Shown here: positions 49,567 through 59,232 of the stretch, piece by piece
Layout: each line of letters opens with the position of its first letter
Numbering within the stretch: the stretch's first letter is position 1
Assembly: GCA_045539595.1 (NCBI GenBank)
Contig: JAZQFQ010000038.1
Coordinates: 15,146-79,145, forward strand
Direction of reading: 5' to 3'
DNA length: 64,000 nt
Origin: SIG701 sp045539595
Lineage (GTDB): Bacteria > Bacillota > Clostridia > Oscillospirales > CAG-272
Notes under the pieces: model-generated
Databases searched by the model: none
What the model was told of the DNA's origin: nothing
Seen by the model: only the letters and a program-made list of their open reading frames with translations
Program-made: the position numbers and the translations under genes

Positions 49567-50497
49567 TAGGATTATGGAATTGATACACGCCCTGCGCGGA
49601 TATCCCCGGGGGGAGATATTCCTTGCGGAGAAGGAACCCCTCCGCGACCACACCACCTTCCGCATCGGCGGTCCGGCGGATGTGTATATCGAGCCGGCCA
49701 CCGAGGACGCGTTCTGCTTTGTTATGGCGGAAGCGGCCAAGCGGGATATCCGTACCATCGTCATCGGACGGGGAAGCAATCTTCTCTTTGACGATGCGGG
49801 GTTCCGCGGTGCGGTGATCTCCACCGGCCGTCTGCGCACGGTCCGCTGTGCGGGCAATATCCTGTATGCGGGGGCGGGAGCATCCCTCAGTGCCTGTGCC
49901 AATGCCGCATGGGAGCAGGGATTGACCGGTATGGAATTCTCCTTCGGCATCCCCGGCAGTGTGGGCGGTGCCGTGTTTATGAACGCGGGTGCCTATGGCG
50001 GGGAAATCTGCCAGGTCCTCACGGAGAGCACTTATTACGATGGGGCCGACCATACGGTAAAAACGCTGGCGGCCGACGCCCACGCATTCGCGTACCGCGA
50101 CAGCGTATATCGTCACCATCCCGAGCGCGTTGTTTTGTCGGCTGCTTTTGCCTTGCAGGCGGGGAACAAAGAGGAGATTCGTGCCGTTATGGACGATCTG
50201 ATGAGCCGGCGCACGGAGAAACAGCCGCTGGAATATCCCAGCGCGGGAAGTGCTTTTAAACGGTGCGAGGGCCGGTTTACCGCCCGGATGATCGATCAGG
50301 CGGGGCTGAAGGGCTTCACCGTCGGCGGGGCGCAGGTGTCCGAAAAGCACGCGGGATTCATTATCAATCGGGGCGGCGCCACGTCGGCGGACGTTCGCGC
50401 GCTGATCGCCCATATTCAATGCGAACTGAAAAAACGCTTCGGCGTGGATATCCGGCCGGAGATTGTGTATGTGCCGCCGACAGGACGGGAAGTATAA
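49559..50497 (+). CDS. murB: UDP-N-acetylenolpyruvoylglucosamine reductase
   Basis: A 312-residue FAD enzyme of peptidoglycan synthesis (UDP-MurNAc formation). FAD-binding HTTFRIGGPADVYIEP (about 29-44), VIGRGSNLLF, SFGIPGSVGGAVFMNAGAYGGE broken over two strands, catalytic SAGSAFKR and the late glutamate region (RPEIVYV). ATG 49559 is right: AAGGAGA precedes it and the upstream frame only shadows the HAD gene. Confidence 0.95.
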   Translation: MSDRIMELIHALRGYPRGEIFLAEKEPLRDHTTFRIGGPADVYIEPATEDAFCFVMAEAAKRDIRTIVIGRGSNLLFDDAGFRGAVISTGRLRTVRCAGNILYAGAGASLSACANAAWEQGLTGMEFSFGIPGSVGGAVFMNAGAYGGEICQVLTESTYYDGADHTVKTLAADAHAFAYRDSVYRHHPERVVLSAAFALQAGNKEEIRAVMDDLMSRRTEKQPLEYPSAGSAFKRCEGRFTARMIDQAGLKGFTVGGAQVSEKHAGFIINRGGATSADVRALIAHIQCELKKRFGVDIRPEIVYVPPTGREV

Positions 50498-50512
50498 AAC
50501 AGGGAGACAGCT

Positions 50513-51388
50513 ATGAACATTGTTCTTCTGACAGGATGCTCGGGTGCGGGAAAATCCCGCGCGGCCAATATTCTGGAGGACTGGGGATATACCTGCGTGG
50601 ATAATATCCCCCTCAATATGATCGGCGTGCTGGTGGATATGCATCGGAAGAATTCCACCGCGGGGGATAAACTGGCTATCGTTACCGATGCCCGGTGCAC
50701 CACGGATTTCCGTGAGCTCTCTCCGCTGGCCAAATCCCTCCGAAAAGCGGGGGATACCTGCCGCGTTGTGTATCTGGACTGTCGGGATGACGTGTTGATC
50801 AATCGGTATAAGTTCACTCGGCGGATGCATCCGCTGGCGCTCCGCTACGGGACAAGCATGGGCGACGCGCTGGTTCGGGAGCGGCAGATGCTGCGGGATG
50901 CCTACGAGTGTGCCGATGTGCGTATTGATACATCGGATATTACCCCCGCTCAACTGAAGCAGCTGCTGGAGCACGCGCTTGTGGGCGAAACGCACAACGG
51001 CATCTACATCTGCTGTATGTCGTTCGGCTTCAAATACGGCATCCCGCCCGAGGCGGATACGGTGTTTGATGTGCGCTGTTTCCCCAATCCCTATCATGTG
51101 GAGGGCATGCGGGAGAAGAACGGACTCCACCCGGATGTGAACGCCTATGTGTTCTCCTTCCCGGAAACCCATCAGTACATAGAACGCCTGCGGGAGTATT
51201 TTTTGTTCATGCTTCCGCTGTATGAAAAAGAAGGAAAGAAACAGTTTACCGTGGCTGTGGGATGCACGGGCGGTCAGCACCGCTCCGTGGCCATCGCCGA
51301 CCGGCTGAATACCATCTTCCTGGAGAACGGATACAATTCCGTGGTGATCCATCGGAATATGGACGGGGCCTACGGTTCCACTGTATAA
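50513..51388 (+). CDS. rapZ: RNase adaptor/nucleotide-binding protein RapZ
   Basis: A 291-residue P-loop protein (GCSGAGKS, 8-15) with the family C-terminus VGCTGGQHRSVAIADRL. In other bacteria it binds UDP-GlcNAc/GlcN6P or c-di-AMP-related signals and controls amino-sugar supply, which fits its place after murB. The usual next gene yvcK is missing: whiA follows after seven bases. Confidence 0.94.
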   Translation: MNIVLLTGCSGAGKSRAANILEDWGYTCVDNIPLNMIGVLVDMHRKNSTAGDKLAIVTDARCTTDFRELSPLAKSLRKAGDTCRVVYLDCRDDVLINRYKFTRRMHPLALRYGTSMGDALVRERQMLRDAYECADVRIDTSDITPAQLKQLLEHALVGETHNGIYICCMSFGFKYGIPPEADTVFDVRCFPNPYHVEGMREKNGLHPDVNAYVFSFPETHQYIERLREYFLFMLPLYEKEGKKQFTVAVGCTGGQHRSVAIADRLNTIFLENGYNSVVIHRNMDGAYGSTV

Positions 51389-51395
51389 AAATACT

Positions 51396-52136
51396 ATGTC
51401 GGAAAAATCCTATGCGCAAAAACTGCGGGAATCCCTGGCCGCCTTGCCCGTCAAAAAGAAGTGCTGTGTCCATGCTCTGCGGGATGCCCACGATTTGTAC
51501 GAGGGGCCGCTGACCCCGGAGCAGCGGGCGGAGCAAATTGCCGCCTACCAATCCCGTGTCAAATGCCCGAATTGTATGTCTCACTTTATCCGCGCTCTTT
51601 TTCTGCTCCACGGATCGGTCACCGATCCGACGAAGCGGAATCATATGGAATTTTCCGTGGATACGGCGGCGGAATGCGATGCCATCGCGTCGCTGATCGC
51701 TTCGGTGGGATTTACGGCGGCACAGACTGTGCGCAAAAATAAGTACATTCTGTATATCAAGGACGGGGAAAGCATCTCGGATTTCTTCGCCTATATCGGT
51801 GCCAATACCGCCGTGTTTGACTTTATGAATACCCGCATCGAGCGGGAATTCCGCAACAATGTCAATCGGCAGGTGAACTGCGACACCGCCAATATCGAGA
51901 AGGCCCTGCAGGCGTCGGAGCGGCAGATCCAGGTGATCCGCCGCATGGCGGAAAGCGGGCTCATCCAGACTTTGCCCGATTCCTTGAAGATGACGGCGGA
52001 GTTGCGGGTGAAATTCGATCAGATGTCCATGAAAGAGCTTGGGGAGGCCCATGAGCCTCCCATCACCAAATCCGGCGTCAGCCACCGGCTGGCCAAAATC
52101 ATGGATTTTGCCCGCGCGGCGGGACTGGAAGACTAA
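51396..52136 (+). CDS. whiA: Short WhiA-family DNA-binding protein
   Basis: A 246-residue protein with the WhiA C-terminal HTH (MKELGEAHEPPITKSGVSHR, about 211-230) and the NRQVNCDTANIEK linker. The N-terminal LAGLIDADG-like region is much shorter than usual (WhiA is normally about 310 residues) and keeps a C-x2-C (KCPNCMSHF). Known WhiA proteins control cell division and sporulation-type development. No ribosome binding site is obvious, so it is probably coupled to rapZ. Confidence 0.88.
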   Translation: MSEKSYAQKLRESLAALPVKKKCCVHALRDAHDLYEGPLTPEQRAEQIAAYQSRVKCPNCMSHFIRALFLLHGSVTDPTKRNHMEFSVDTAAECDAIASLIASVGFTAAQTVRKNKYILYIKDGESISDFFAYIGANTAVFDFMNTRIEREFRNNVNRQVNCDTANIEKALQASERQIQVIRRMAESGLIQTLPDSLKMTAELRVKFDQMSMKELGEAHEPPITKSGVSHRLAKIMDFARAAGLED

Positions 52137-52150
52137 AAAAGGAGGGCCTT

Positions 52151-55100
52151 ATGGAACGCTTTGCACATCTGCATCTGCACAGTGAGTACAGTTTGCTGGA
52201 CGGCGCATGCCGCGTGGCGGATATCCCCCGCCGTGCCAAAGAGATGGGGCAGGATGCGGTGGCCATCACCGATCACGGCGTCATGTACGGCGTGGTGGAG
52301 TTCTATCGGGCCTGCGTAAAAGAGGGCGTGAAGCCCATCATCGGGTGCGAGGTCTATGTGGCCAAGCGCAGCCGATTCGATAAAGTACACGATCTGGATT
52401 CCTCCAGTTATCATCTGGTTCTCCTTTGCGAGAACGAAACGGGATACCGCAATCTGATCCGCATGGTGTCCCTGGCCTTCACGGAAGGCTTTTATTCCAA
52501 ACCCCGCGTGGATATGGAACTGCTCCGGCAGCACCATGAGGGACTGATCGCTCTGTCCGCCTGCCTGGCGGGCTATATCCCCCGGCACATCGTCCGCGGG
52601 GAATACGAGGAGGCGGAAAAATGTGCCCGGGAGATGCGGGACATCTTCGGGGAGGATCATTTTTATCTGGAAATACAGGATCACGGCCTGGAAGAGCAGA
52701 AAACGGTGAACCGGGCGATTCTGGACATATCCGAAAAGACGGGTATCCCCCTGGTGGCTACCAACGATGTCCATTACCTGCGCCGGGGCGACGCGGAATC
52801 CCAGGCGATCCTCATGTGCATCCAGACCAACAACGTGATCACCGACGGACGCCCCATCGGCTTTGAAACCGATGAGTTTTATATGAAATCCACCGCGGAG
52901 ATGGAGCGGCTGTTCGCCGACTATCCCGGCGCCATTGCGAATACAGCCAAAATCGCCGATATGTGCGATTTCCATTTCACCTTCGGGGAGACACAGCTCC
53001 CCCGATTCCGTCCCGAGGACGGATCGGATCCCTCCGAGTACCTGGCCCGCCTGGCGTGGGAAGGCCTGGCATCCCGTGTGGCGGCCGGCCATATCGTCTT
53101 TACGGCGGGAAGGGAAGAATCCCAGTATCGGGAACGCATCGAGTACGAATTGTCCGTCATTGCCCGGATGGGATACAGCGAGTATTATTTGATCGTGTGG
53201 GATTTTGTCCGCCATTCCAAATCTGTGGGTATCCCCGTGGGACCCGGCCGCGGATCGGGTGCGGGAAGCCTGGTCGCCTATCTGCTCGGCATCACGGATA
53301 TCGACCCCCTGCGGTTTGACTTGCTCTTTGAGCGTTTTCTGAATCCGGAGCGGGTCAGCATGCCCGACTTCGATATCGACTTTTGCTACGACCGCCGGGA
53401 TGAGGCCATAGCCTACGTGCGGGAAAAATACGGGGCGGATCATACCGCCCAGATCATCACCTTCGGTACCATGGCGGCGCGGGCCGTCATCCGGGACGTG
53501 GGACGAGCCCTCGGCATGAGCTATGCGGATGTGGACGAAGTGGCCCGTCAGATCCCCCGTACCTTGGGGATCACTCTGGCGGATGCCTTGAAGCTGGATG
53601 GCCTCAAAAAAATGTATGACGAGGATCCCAATGTGCGCCGCCTGGTGGATACCGCCATGGCGCTGGAGGGCATGCCCCGCCATGCATCTACCCACGCCGC
53701 CGGCGTGGTCATTACCGAGAAACCGATCAGCGAGTATGTACCTCTCGCTGTCAATAATACCATCCCCGTCACCCAGTTCGATATGAATACCGTGGCGGAT
53801 CTGGGCCTTCTGAAATTTGACTTTCTGGCGCTTCGTTACCTGACGATCATCTCCCAGGCAGAAGCGCAGATCCGGGAAAATCATCCCGATTTTGATATTT
53901 CCGCTATTCCCGTGGATGACCGCCGTACCTTCGATCTGATCACGGCGGGCAGAACGGAAGGCGTTTTCCAGTTGGAATCCGGCGGTATGCGGCAAACGCT
54001 GATGCAGATGAGGCCGGAGCGGATTGATGATATCATCGCGGCCATCGCGCTGTACCGTCCCGGCCCCATGGATTCTATTCCCAAATATATCGAGAACAGC
54101 CGTGACCGCTCCCGCATCCGCTACGCCACCCCCCTGCTGGCACCGATTCTGGATGTGACCAACGGATGCATCGTCTATCAGGAACAGGTTATGCAGATCT
54201 TCCGCGTGGTGGCGGGCTATTCTCTGGGACGGGCGGACATCGTCCGCCGCGCTATCTCCAAAAAGAAACTGTCTGTGTTGGAAAGCGAGCGTGTCTCCTT
54301 CCTTTCCGGAGCGGCAGAGCGGGGTATTGATGAAGGAGCGGCCGCCGATCTCTTCGAGGAGATCGTGGGATTTGCCAATTACGCTTTCAATAAAAGCCAT
54401 GCGGCGGCCTACGGTGTGCTGTCGTACCGCACTGCCTATCTGAAGGCCCATTATCCCCGTGAATACAACAGCGCGCTTCTCACTTCTGTCCTCGGCTCCG
54501 CCGATAAAATGGCGGAGTATATCGCCGAGTGTGCCCGGGTGGGAATTAAAATCCTGCCGCCCCACGTCAACGAGAGCGATCGGGATTTCCATGTGGACGG
54601 AAAGAATATCCGCTTCGGTCTGCTGGCTCTCAAAAATCTGGGACGTCCCTTTGTGGAATCCCTGCTGGCGGAGCGGAAGCGCGGCGGCAAATTCGCTTCC
54701 TTTGACGATTTCATGCACCGCATGGGCGACACGATCAGCAACAAACGTCAGTTGGAAATGCTGATCAAATCCGGCGCGCTGGATGGTCTGGGAGCGAAAC
54801 GCAGTCAGTTGCTTACCGTGTACGAAACCGTGCTGGATGCCCGCTCTGCGGCCAATCGGCAAAGCGTGGCCGGACAGCTGGATCTGTTTTCCACCCCCGC
54901 GGCTGTGGAGGATAGCCCCGCCATCCCCGCCATCTCCTTGCCGGATATTCCCGAATACAGTGCAAGGGATCTGCTGGCGTTGGAAAAGGACAGCTCCGGC
55001 CTCTACTTCTCCGGCCATATCCTGGACGACTACTCCCGCCATGTGGAGCAGATTCAGCCGGATGCCATCGCATCGATCAAGGCATCCTTTACCGCCGATG

Positions 55101-55687
55101 AGATGGAGGAAGCAGTTCCCGCCGGCGGCGGAAAGCAGTACGCCGATAAACAGTCCGTGAAGATCGCCGGCATCATTGCCCGCCGCCAGAATAAAGCCAC
55201 CCGGGGAGGGGAGCAGATGGCCTTCCTCACCGTGGAAGACCGCACCGGCGAGATCGAGGTGATCGTGTTCGCCAAATCGCTGGAAACCTTCGGTGCCAGC
55301 CTCCTTCTGAATGAGGCGGTGGTCATCAGCGGAACCATCTCTCTGCGGGAGGAGGAAGATCCCAAAATCCTGCTCCGGAGCGCCAAATTGCTCAGCGATA
55401 ACGCATCGTTTGTGCCGCCGAAATCCTCCGCGCCGGCCGCATCGACACCGCAGGATAGCAAAAAATCACCCGCCAAACTGTTTCTCAAGGTGGACAGCAT
55501 GGACAGCGAGCTGTACAAACGGGCGGAAAGTTTTATTGGAATTTTTCCCGGTACGTTCCCTGTGGTGTTCTACGACGCGTCCGCCGGCAAATATTTTCGC
55601 GCGGACGGGTACGGCGTGGAACTGAACGATTTCGTTCTGCGGGAATTGCGCTGTATTCTGGGGGATGACGCGGTGATTTGCCGCTGA
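52151..55687 (+). CDS. dnaE: DNA polymerase III alpha subunit
   Basis: A 1178-residue replicative polymerase. N-terminal PHP domain (HLHLHSEYSLLDGA, about 5-18), palm with catalytic D406/D408-type motif PDFDIDF (405-411), GPGRGSGAGSLVAY, thumb/fingers (YRPGPMDSIPKYI, HAAAYGVLSYRTAYLKAHYP), a late OB-fold (about 985-1070, KIAGIIARRQNKATRGGEQM) that binds single-stranded DNA. AAGGAGG precedes the ATG. Complete and last gene of the run from nusB. Confidence 0.97.
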   Translation: MERFAHLHLHSEYSLLDGACRVADIPRRAKEMGQDAVAITDHGVMYGVVEFYRACVKEGVKPIIGCEVYVAKRSRFDKVHDLDSSSYHLVLLCENETGYRNLIRMVSLAFTEGFYSKPRVDMELLRQHHEGLIALSACLAGYIPRHIVRGEYEEAEKCAREMRDIFGEDHFYLEIQDHGLEEQKTVNRAILDISEKTGIPLVATNDVHYLRRGDAESQAILMCIQTNNVITDGRPIGFETDEFYMKSTAEMERLFADYPGAIANTAKIADMCDFHFTFGETQLPRFRPEDGSDPSEYLARLAWEGLASRVAAGHIVFTAGREESQYRERIEYELSVIARMGYSEYYLIVWDFVRHSKSVGIPVGPGRGSGAGSLVAYLLGITDIDPLRFDLLFERFLNPERVSMPDFDIDFCYDRRDEAIAYVREKYGADHTAQIITFGTMAARAVIRDVGRALGMSYADVDEVARQIPRTLGITLADALKLDGLKKMYDEDPNVRRLVDTAMALEGMPRHASTHAAGVVITEKPISEYVPLAVNNTIPVTQFDMNTVADLGLLKFDFLALRYLTIISQAEAQIRENHPDFDISAIPVDDRRTFDLITAGRTEGVFQLESGGMRQTLMQMRPERIDDIIAAIALYRPGPMDSIPKYIENSRDRSRIRYATPLLAPILDVTNGCIVYQEQVMQIFRVVAGYSLGRADIVRRAISKKKLSVLESERVSFLSGAAERGIDEGAAADLFEEIVGFANYAFNKSHAAAYGVLSYRTAYLKAHYPREYNSALLTSVLGSADKMAEYIAECARVGIKILPPHVNESDRDFHVDGKNIRFGLLALKNLGRPFVESLLAERKRGGKFASFDDFMHRMGDTISNKRQLEMLIKSGALDGLGAKRSQLLTVYETVLDARSAANRQSVAGQLDLFSTPAAVEDSPAIPAISLPDIPEYSARDLLALEKDSSGLYFSGHILDDYSRHVEQIQPDAIASIKASFTADEMEEAVPAGGGKQYADKQSVKIAGIIARRQNKATRGGEQMAFLTVEDRTGEIEVIVFAKSLETFGASLLLNEAVVISGTISLREEEDPKILLRSAKLLSDNASFVPPKSSAPAASTPQDSKKSPAKLFLKVDSMDSELYKRAESFIGIFPGTFPVVFYDASAGKYFRADGYGVELNDFVLRELRCILGDDAVICR

Positions 55688-55762
55688 CTGTCGAATTTCG
55701 TTTGTGAATTTTTATAATCTGCGGAAATATGGTGAAAATTTCATAGTATATTCAAAAAATTG

Positions 55763-55771
55763 TGCTACAAT
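55763..55771 (+). promoter_or_regulatory. Extended -10 promoter of penicillin-binding protein gene
   Basis: TGCTACAAT: TACAAT at 55766-55771 with extended TG; no good -35. About 80 bp before the GTG start. Confidence 0.4.
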
Positions 55772-55850
55772 ACAAGTATTCATCTGTCGGGCGGAACCGA
55801 TGGCCGGAAACGGACGTCTAATCTCCTGACGGAAAGGTTGGTGTAAAACT

Positions 55851-58583
55851 GTGACAGGAAACCAAAAAAGAAGACCGGGGCCGCATCATGTGGATTGGGG
55901 ACGGGAAGTCCTCCGTGCTTTTGGCATCATCGGCCGGGTGTTTCTGCGTCTTTTGACATATGTGCTGAATATTGTTTTGACCATCATGCTGATCGGATTG
56001 ATCACGGGCGTGATCGTCGGCACGGTGTTCGCTATCTATGTGAAGAATTATATCGATCCTACCATGGATACCTCGCTGCTTCTCAAAGCGGAGGCGGATA
56101 CCACCACGCGTATCTATTATATGGATTACGAAACGCCGGAGGATCGTAAGAACCGGACGGGAACGCCGGTGGAGTTGGAGGATGAGCGTATTTACGCCTC
56201 CGAAAACGGACTGTGGGTGCCCTATTCCCAGCTGGATAAGAATCCCTATCTCTGTAACGCGCTGATTGCCATTGAGGATCACCGTTTCCGGCAGCACAAC
56301 GGCGTGGATATCCTTGGTACGGGCAAAGCCGTTATCAATTTCTTTCTGCAGTTTGAAGATGTACGCGGTGCGTCCACCATCACCCAGCAGCTGGTAAAGA
56401 ACCTGACCGGCGATAACGAGGTGCGTGTTCAGCGAAAGATTCAGGAAATTCTTCGCGCCATCAATCTGGACAAGGAAAAGAGCAAGGAAGAAATTCTGGA
56501 GATGTATCTCAATATCGTGAATTTCTCCAACAACTGCCGCGGCGTCCAGGCGGCGGCCAACTATTTCTTCAGCAAAGACGTTACGGAGCTGACGCTAACT
56601 GAATGTGCTACGCTGGTAGCTATTGTTAACTCCCCCTACACCTACGATCCGGTGCGTTATCCGGATAACAACATCTGGCGCCGTAATCTGGTGCTGGATG
56701 AGATGCTGGAATACGGCTATATCACCAAGGCCCAGTGTGACGCCGCCAAGGCGGAAGAACTGGTACTCAATCTGAACGCCCAAAAAGAGGACGGGGAGGG
56801 CAGCAACATCTTCTCCTGGTATAAGGAGGCGGTGTTCAGCGACGTACAAAAGGCCCTTATGGAAAAATACGGCTACGATGAGTACACGTCCAGTATGATG
56901 ATCTACTCCGGCGGCTTGAAGATCTACACGGTGATGGATCCCTTCGTGCAGGATACTCTGGAGGAGGTCTACGAGAACGACGAGGAGTATTTCCCCCGTT
57001 CCAATGACGGCCTTCAGCCGGAATCCGCCATGGTTGTGATCGATCCCTACACGGGCGACGTGCTGGGATTGGTGGGCGGACGCGGCGAGAAAACCATCAA
57101 CCGCGGTTCCAATCATGCTACTAAGTCCAAACGATCCCCCGGTTCCTCCATCAAGCCCCTGTCCATTTTCGCGCCGGCCCTGGATGCGGGCATCATCAAT
57201 TATGCCTCCGTATATGACGATGTGCCCGTCACCTTTGGCGATTACGATGAGAATTGGAACGTGGTGGAAACCGCCGCCGACGGAACGGTGGTAAAAAAGA
57301 CAGCCCCCCGGGCGTGGCCGGCCAATCTGCCGAACACCTACGCCGGTCTGACCACTGTCAATCAGGCCATCATCACCTCCAAAAACACCGTTGCTGTCCG
57401 TGTCCTGCAGGAGCTGACCATTGACAAATCCTTTGATTTCGTGAAGAATAAACTGGGTATGAGCAGCTTCATCGATACCTACGTTTCCGCCAACGGAACC
57501 GTATATACGGATAAACTGCTGGCACCGCTGGCGCTGGGCCAGATGAACTTTGGTCTGACCGTAGAGGAAATCACAGCGGCATACTGCATTTTCCAGAATA
57601 ACGGCGTGTATAACAAGCCTCGCACCTTCCTGTCGGTGTACGACAGCGAAGGCAATCTGATTCTGGAAAACAAAGAGGAATCCACCATCGTCATCAGCGA
57701 CCAGAACGCATCCATTATGACCATGATGATGGAAAACGTTATGAATCAAGGTACGGGCCGCGTGGTCACGCTGCGGAATACCGTGGATGTGGCGGGCAAA
57801 ACCGGTACCGCCGGTAACGACTTCGACCGCTGGTTCCTGGGCTATACCCCCTATTATGTGGGCGGTGTCTGGTTCGGTTATGAAATGAACCAGACTCTCA
57901 GCGATTTCCGGCAGAACCCTTCCTGCATCGTCTGGGATACGGTCATGACGAAACTGCACCAGGGATATATAGATGATGCCAAAAACGGCGGCGAGCCGCT
58001 GAAAACCTTTACCCCGGCCGCCGGCATTGTGGAATGTGAGTATTGCCTCGATTCCGGCATGCTCCCGTCGGCCGCCTGTAAACTGGATCCCCGCGGTCAT
58101 CGGATCGCCAAGGGCTATTTCACCCGGGACAATATGCCGACGAAGGAATGCGATGTGCATGTGGTTGTCAAATACGATTCCGAAGTGGGCGGTGTGGTGC
58201 TCAACGTGGCGGAATACACGGGGGATCCGTCGAATCTGATCGATACCGCACTGATCCGTGTGGAGAATCGGAATTTCCCCATCGAAATCAAGGTGGTGGA
58301 TGCGCAGTACGTGTACCGCACTTTGCCCATTGATGTGCGCCCCGGCGGATGGTGGGGCGAGCCCTTCTTCCAGAATGCAATTCCGGAAGGGATATTCGTG
58401 GGCCAGTCCGACACATGGACTTTCTATAATAAGTTCTGTTACGAGCATTATAATTTCTATCGCTGGGAACTGATGGAGCAGGAAACGGCAGATACAGAGG
58501 ATACCTCGGACCCGCCTGATCCGGAGGATACGGATATCCCCGATGATCCCATCGATGAGGATGATATTTATGGCGACGAGTAG
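55851..58583 (+). CDS. Class A penicillin-binding protein (PBP1A-like)
   Basis: A 910-residue bifunctional wall synthase from GTG 55851. Short cytoplasmic tail, one transmembrane helix (about 40-66), glycosyltransferase with catalytic E142 (AIEDHRFRQHNG) and GASTITQQLVKN, transpeptidase with S432-x-x-K435 (SPGSSIKP), SKN motif (about 509) and KTGT at about 650. A C-terminal extension of about 200 residues ends in a strongly acidic, Pro-rich tail. It polymerises and cross-links peptidoglycan. All catalytic residues are present. Confidence 0.95.
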   Translation: MTGNQKRRPGPHHVDWGREVLRAFGIIGRVFLRLLTYVLNIVLTIMLIGLITGVIVGTVFAIYVKNYIDPTMDTSLLLKAEADTTTRIYYMDYETPEDRKNRTGTPVELEDERIYASENGLWVPYSQLDKNPYLCNALIAIEDHRFRQHNGVDILGTGKAVINFFLQFEDVRGASTITQQLVKNLTGDNEVRVQRKIQEILRAINLDKEKSKEEILEMYLNIVNFSNNCRGVQAAANYFFSKDVTELTLTECATLVAIVNSPYTYDPVRYPDNNIWRRNLVLDEMLEYGYITKAQCDAAKAEELVLNLNAQKEDGEGSNIFSWYKEAVFSDVQKALMEKYGYDEYTSSMMIYSGGLKIYTVMDPFVQDTLEEVYENDEEYFPRSNDGLQPESAMVVIDPYTGDVLGLVGGRGEKTINRGSNHATKSKRSPGSSIKPLSIFAPALDAGIINYASVYDDVPVTFGDYDENWNVVETAADGTVVKKTAPRAWPANLPNTYAGLTTVNQAIITSKNTVAVRVLQELTIDKSFDFVKNKLGMSSFIDTYVSANGTVYTDKLLAPLALGQMNFGLTVEEITAAYCIFQNNGVYNKPRTFLSVYDSEGNLILENKEESTIVISDQNASIMTMMMENVMNQGTGRVVTLRNTVDVAGKTGTAGNDFDRWFLGYTPYYVGGVWFGYEMNQTLSDFRQNPSCIVWDTVMTKLHQGYIDDAKNGGEPLKTFTPAAGIVECEYCLDSGMLPSAACKLDPRGHRIAKGYFTRDNMPTKECDVHVVVKYDSEVGGVVLNVAEYTGDPSNLIDTALIRVENRNFPIEIKVVDAQYVYRTLPIDVRPGGWWGEPFFQNAIPEGIFVGQSDTWTFYNKFCYEHYNFYRWELMEQETADTEDTSDPPDPEDTDIPDDPIDEDDIYGDE

Positions 58584-58627
58584 GCGGCATCCCCTGTGGA
58601 AAATTCATTCCGTTTGCAAAATGACAC

Positions 58628-58656
58628 TTGACATTTTTTGTGTGATGATGTATACT
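58628..58656 (+). promoter_or_regulatory. Promoter of DUF4430 lipoprotein gene
   Basis: TTGACA (58628-58633), 17 bp, TATACT (58651-58656), 37 bp before the ATG. Confidence 0.85.
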
Positions 58657-58693
58657 ATTCACAGAAAAATTCCCAATAATTTGGAGGTTCATT

Positions 58694-59137
58694 ATGAAAA
58701 AGAATAAGATTATTGCTCTGGCCCTTGCGATTGCTATGCTTTCCGTGTGCCTCATCAGCTGTGGTACTCCCAAGATCAAAGTGAATGCTAAAGTAGGCGT
58801 GTACGTTGGTGAAGAATTCATTCTGGCTCCCTTCGCTGTAGAAGTGCAGAATACCGAAGCTCCCACCATCCTGCAGGCTGTTCGCGAAGCGCTTGAGTTG
58901 AACGATATCGACTACGAAGCCGACGACATGGGTATCAAGAGCATCGCCGGCAACGCATATAAGACCGACGGTGAGTACACCTACTTCTGGACCTACACCA
59001 TCAACGGTGAAGAGCCCACCAGCGGCCGCGCAGGCAATACCGCCATCAACGAAGGTGATACCATCATCTATGTGTATCAGCAGGAATCCAACGAGGATCT
59101 GGCTGAGGCCGGCTCCAAGACGGACCCCGAGACCTAA
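58694..59137 (+). CDS. DUF4430 lipoprotein
   Basis: A 147-residue exported lipoprotein: signal peptide with lipobox (LISC, cysteine about 23) and one DUF4430 domain (FWTYTINGEEPTSGRAGNTA, then EGDTIIYVYQ). The domain occurs in cobalamin-binding and gut-type surface proteins (transcobalamin-like fold). The codon choice is noticeably more uniform than its neighbours, which with the consensus promoter suggests high expression. Ligand unknown. Confidence 0.85.
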   Translation: MKKNKIIALALAIAMLSVCLISCGTPKIKVNAKVGVYVGEEFILAPFAVEVQNTEAPTILQAVREALELNDIDYEADDMGIKSIAGNAYKTDGEYTYFWTYTINGEEPTSGRAGNTAINEGDTIIYVYQQESNEDLAEAGSKTDPET

Positions 59138-59148
59138 TGATGTTTAAT

Positions 59149-59180
59149 AAAACCTCATGCTTAGGCATGAGGTTTTCTTT
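59149..59180 (+). terminator. Terminator of DUF4430 gene
   Basis: AACCTCATGC/GCATGAGGTT stem with TTAG loop, followed by TTCTTTT. Confidence 0.88.
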
Positions 59181-59189
59181 TGTCATAGC

Positions 59190-59224
59190 GAAGAAAAACC
59201 CGATGGCAGATGCCATCGGGTTTT
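59190..59224 (-). terminator. Terminator of pckG
   Basis: AAAACCCGATGGCA and its complement with a two-base centre; on the minus strand it lies just after the pckG stop and is followed by a TTTTTCTTC tract. It also works on the plus strand. Confidence 0.85.
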
Positions 59225-59232
59225 GTGTTGTA

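Noticed and set aside
52133..55042. A 969-codon open frame on the minus strand opposite dnaE
   Set aside because: It is the mirror of a strongly coding plus-strand gene with biased third positions. The translation has no family character and no ribosome binding site. Similar frames opposite recN, the penicillin-binding protein, tyrS and xseA were dropped for the same reason.
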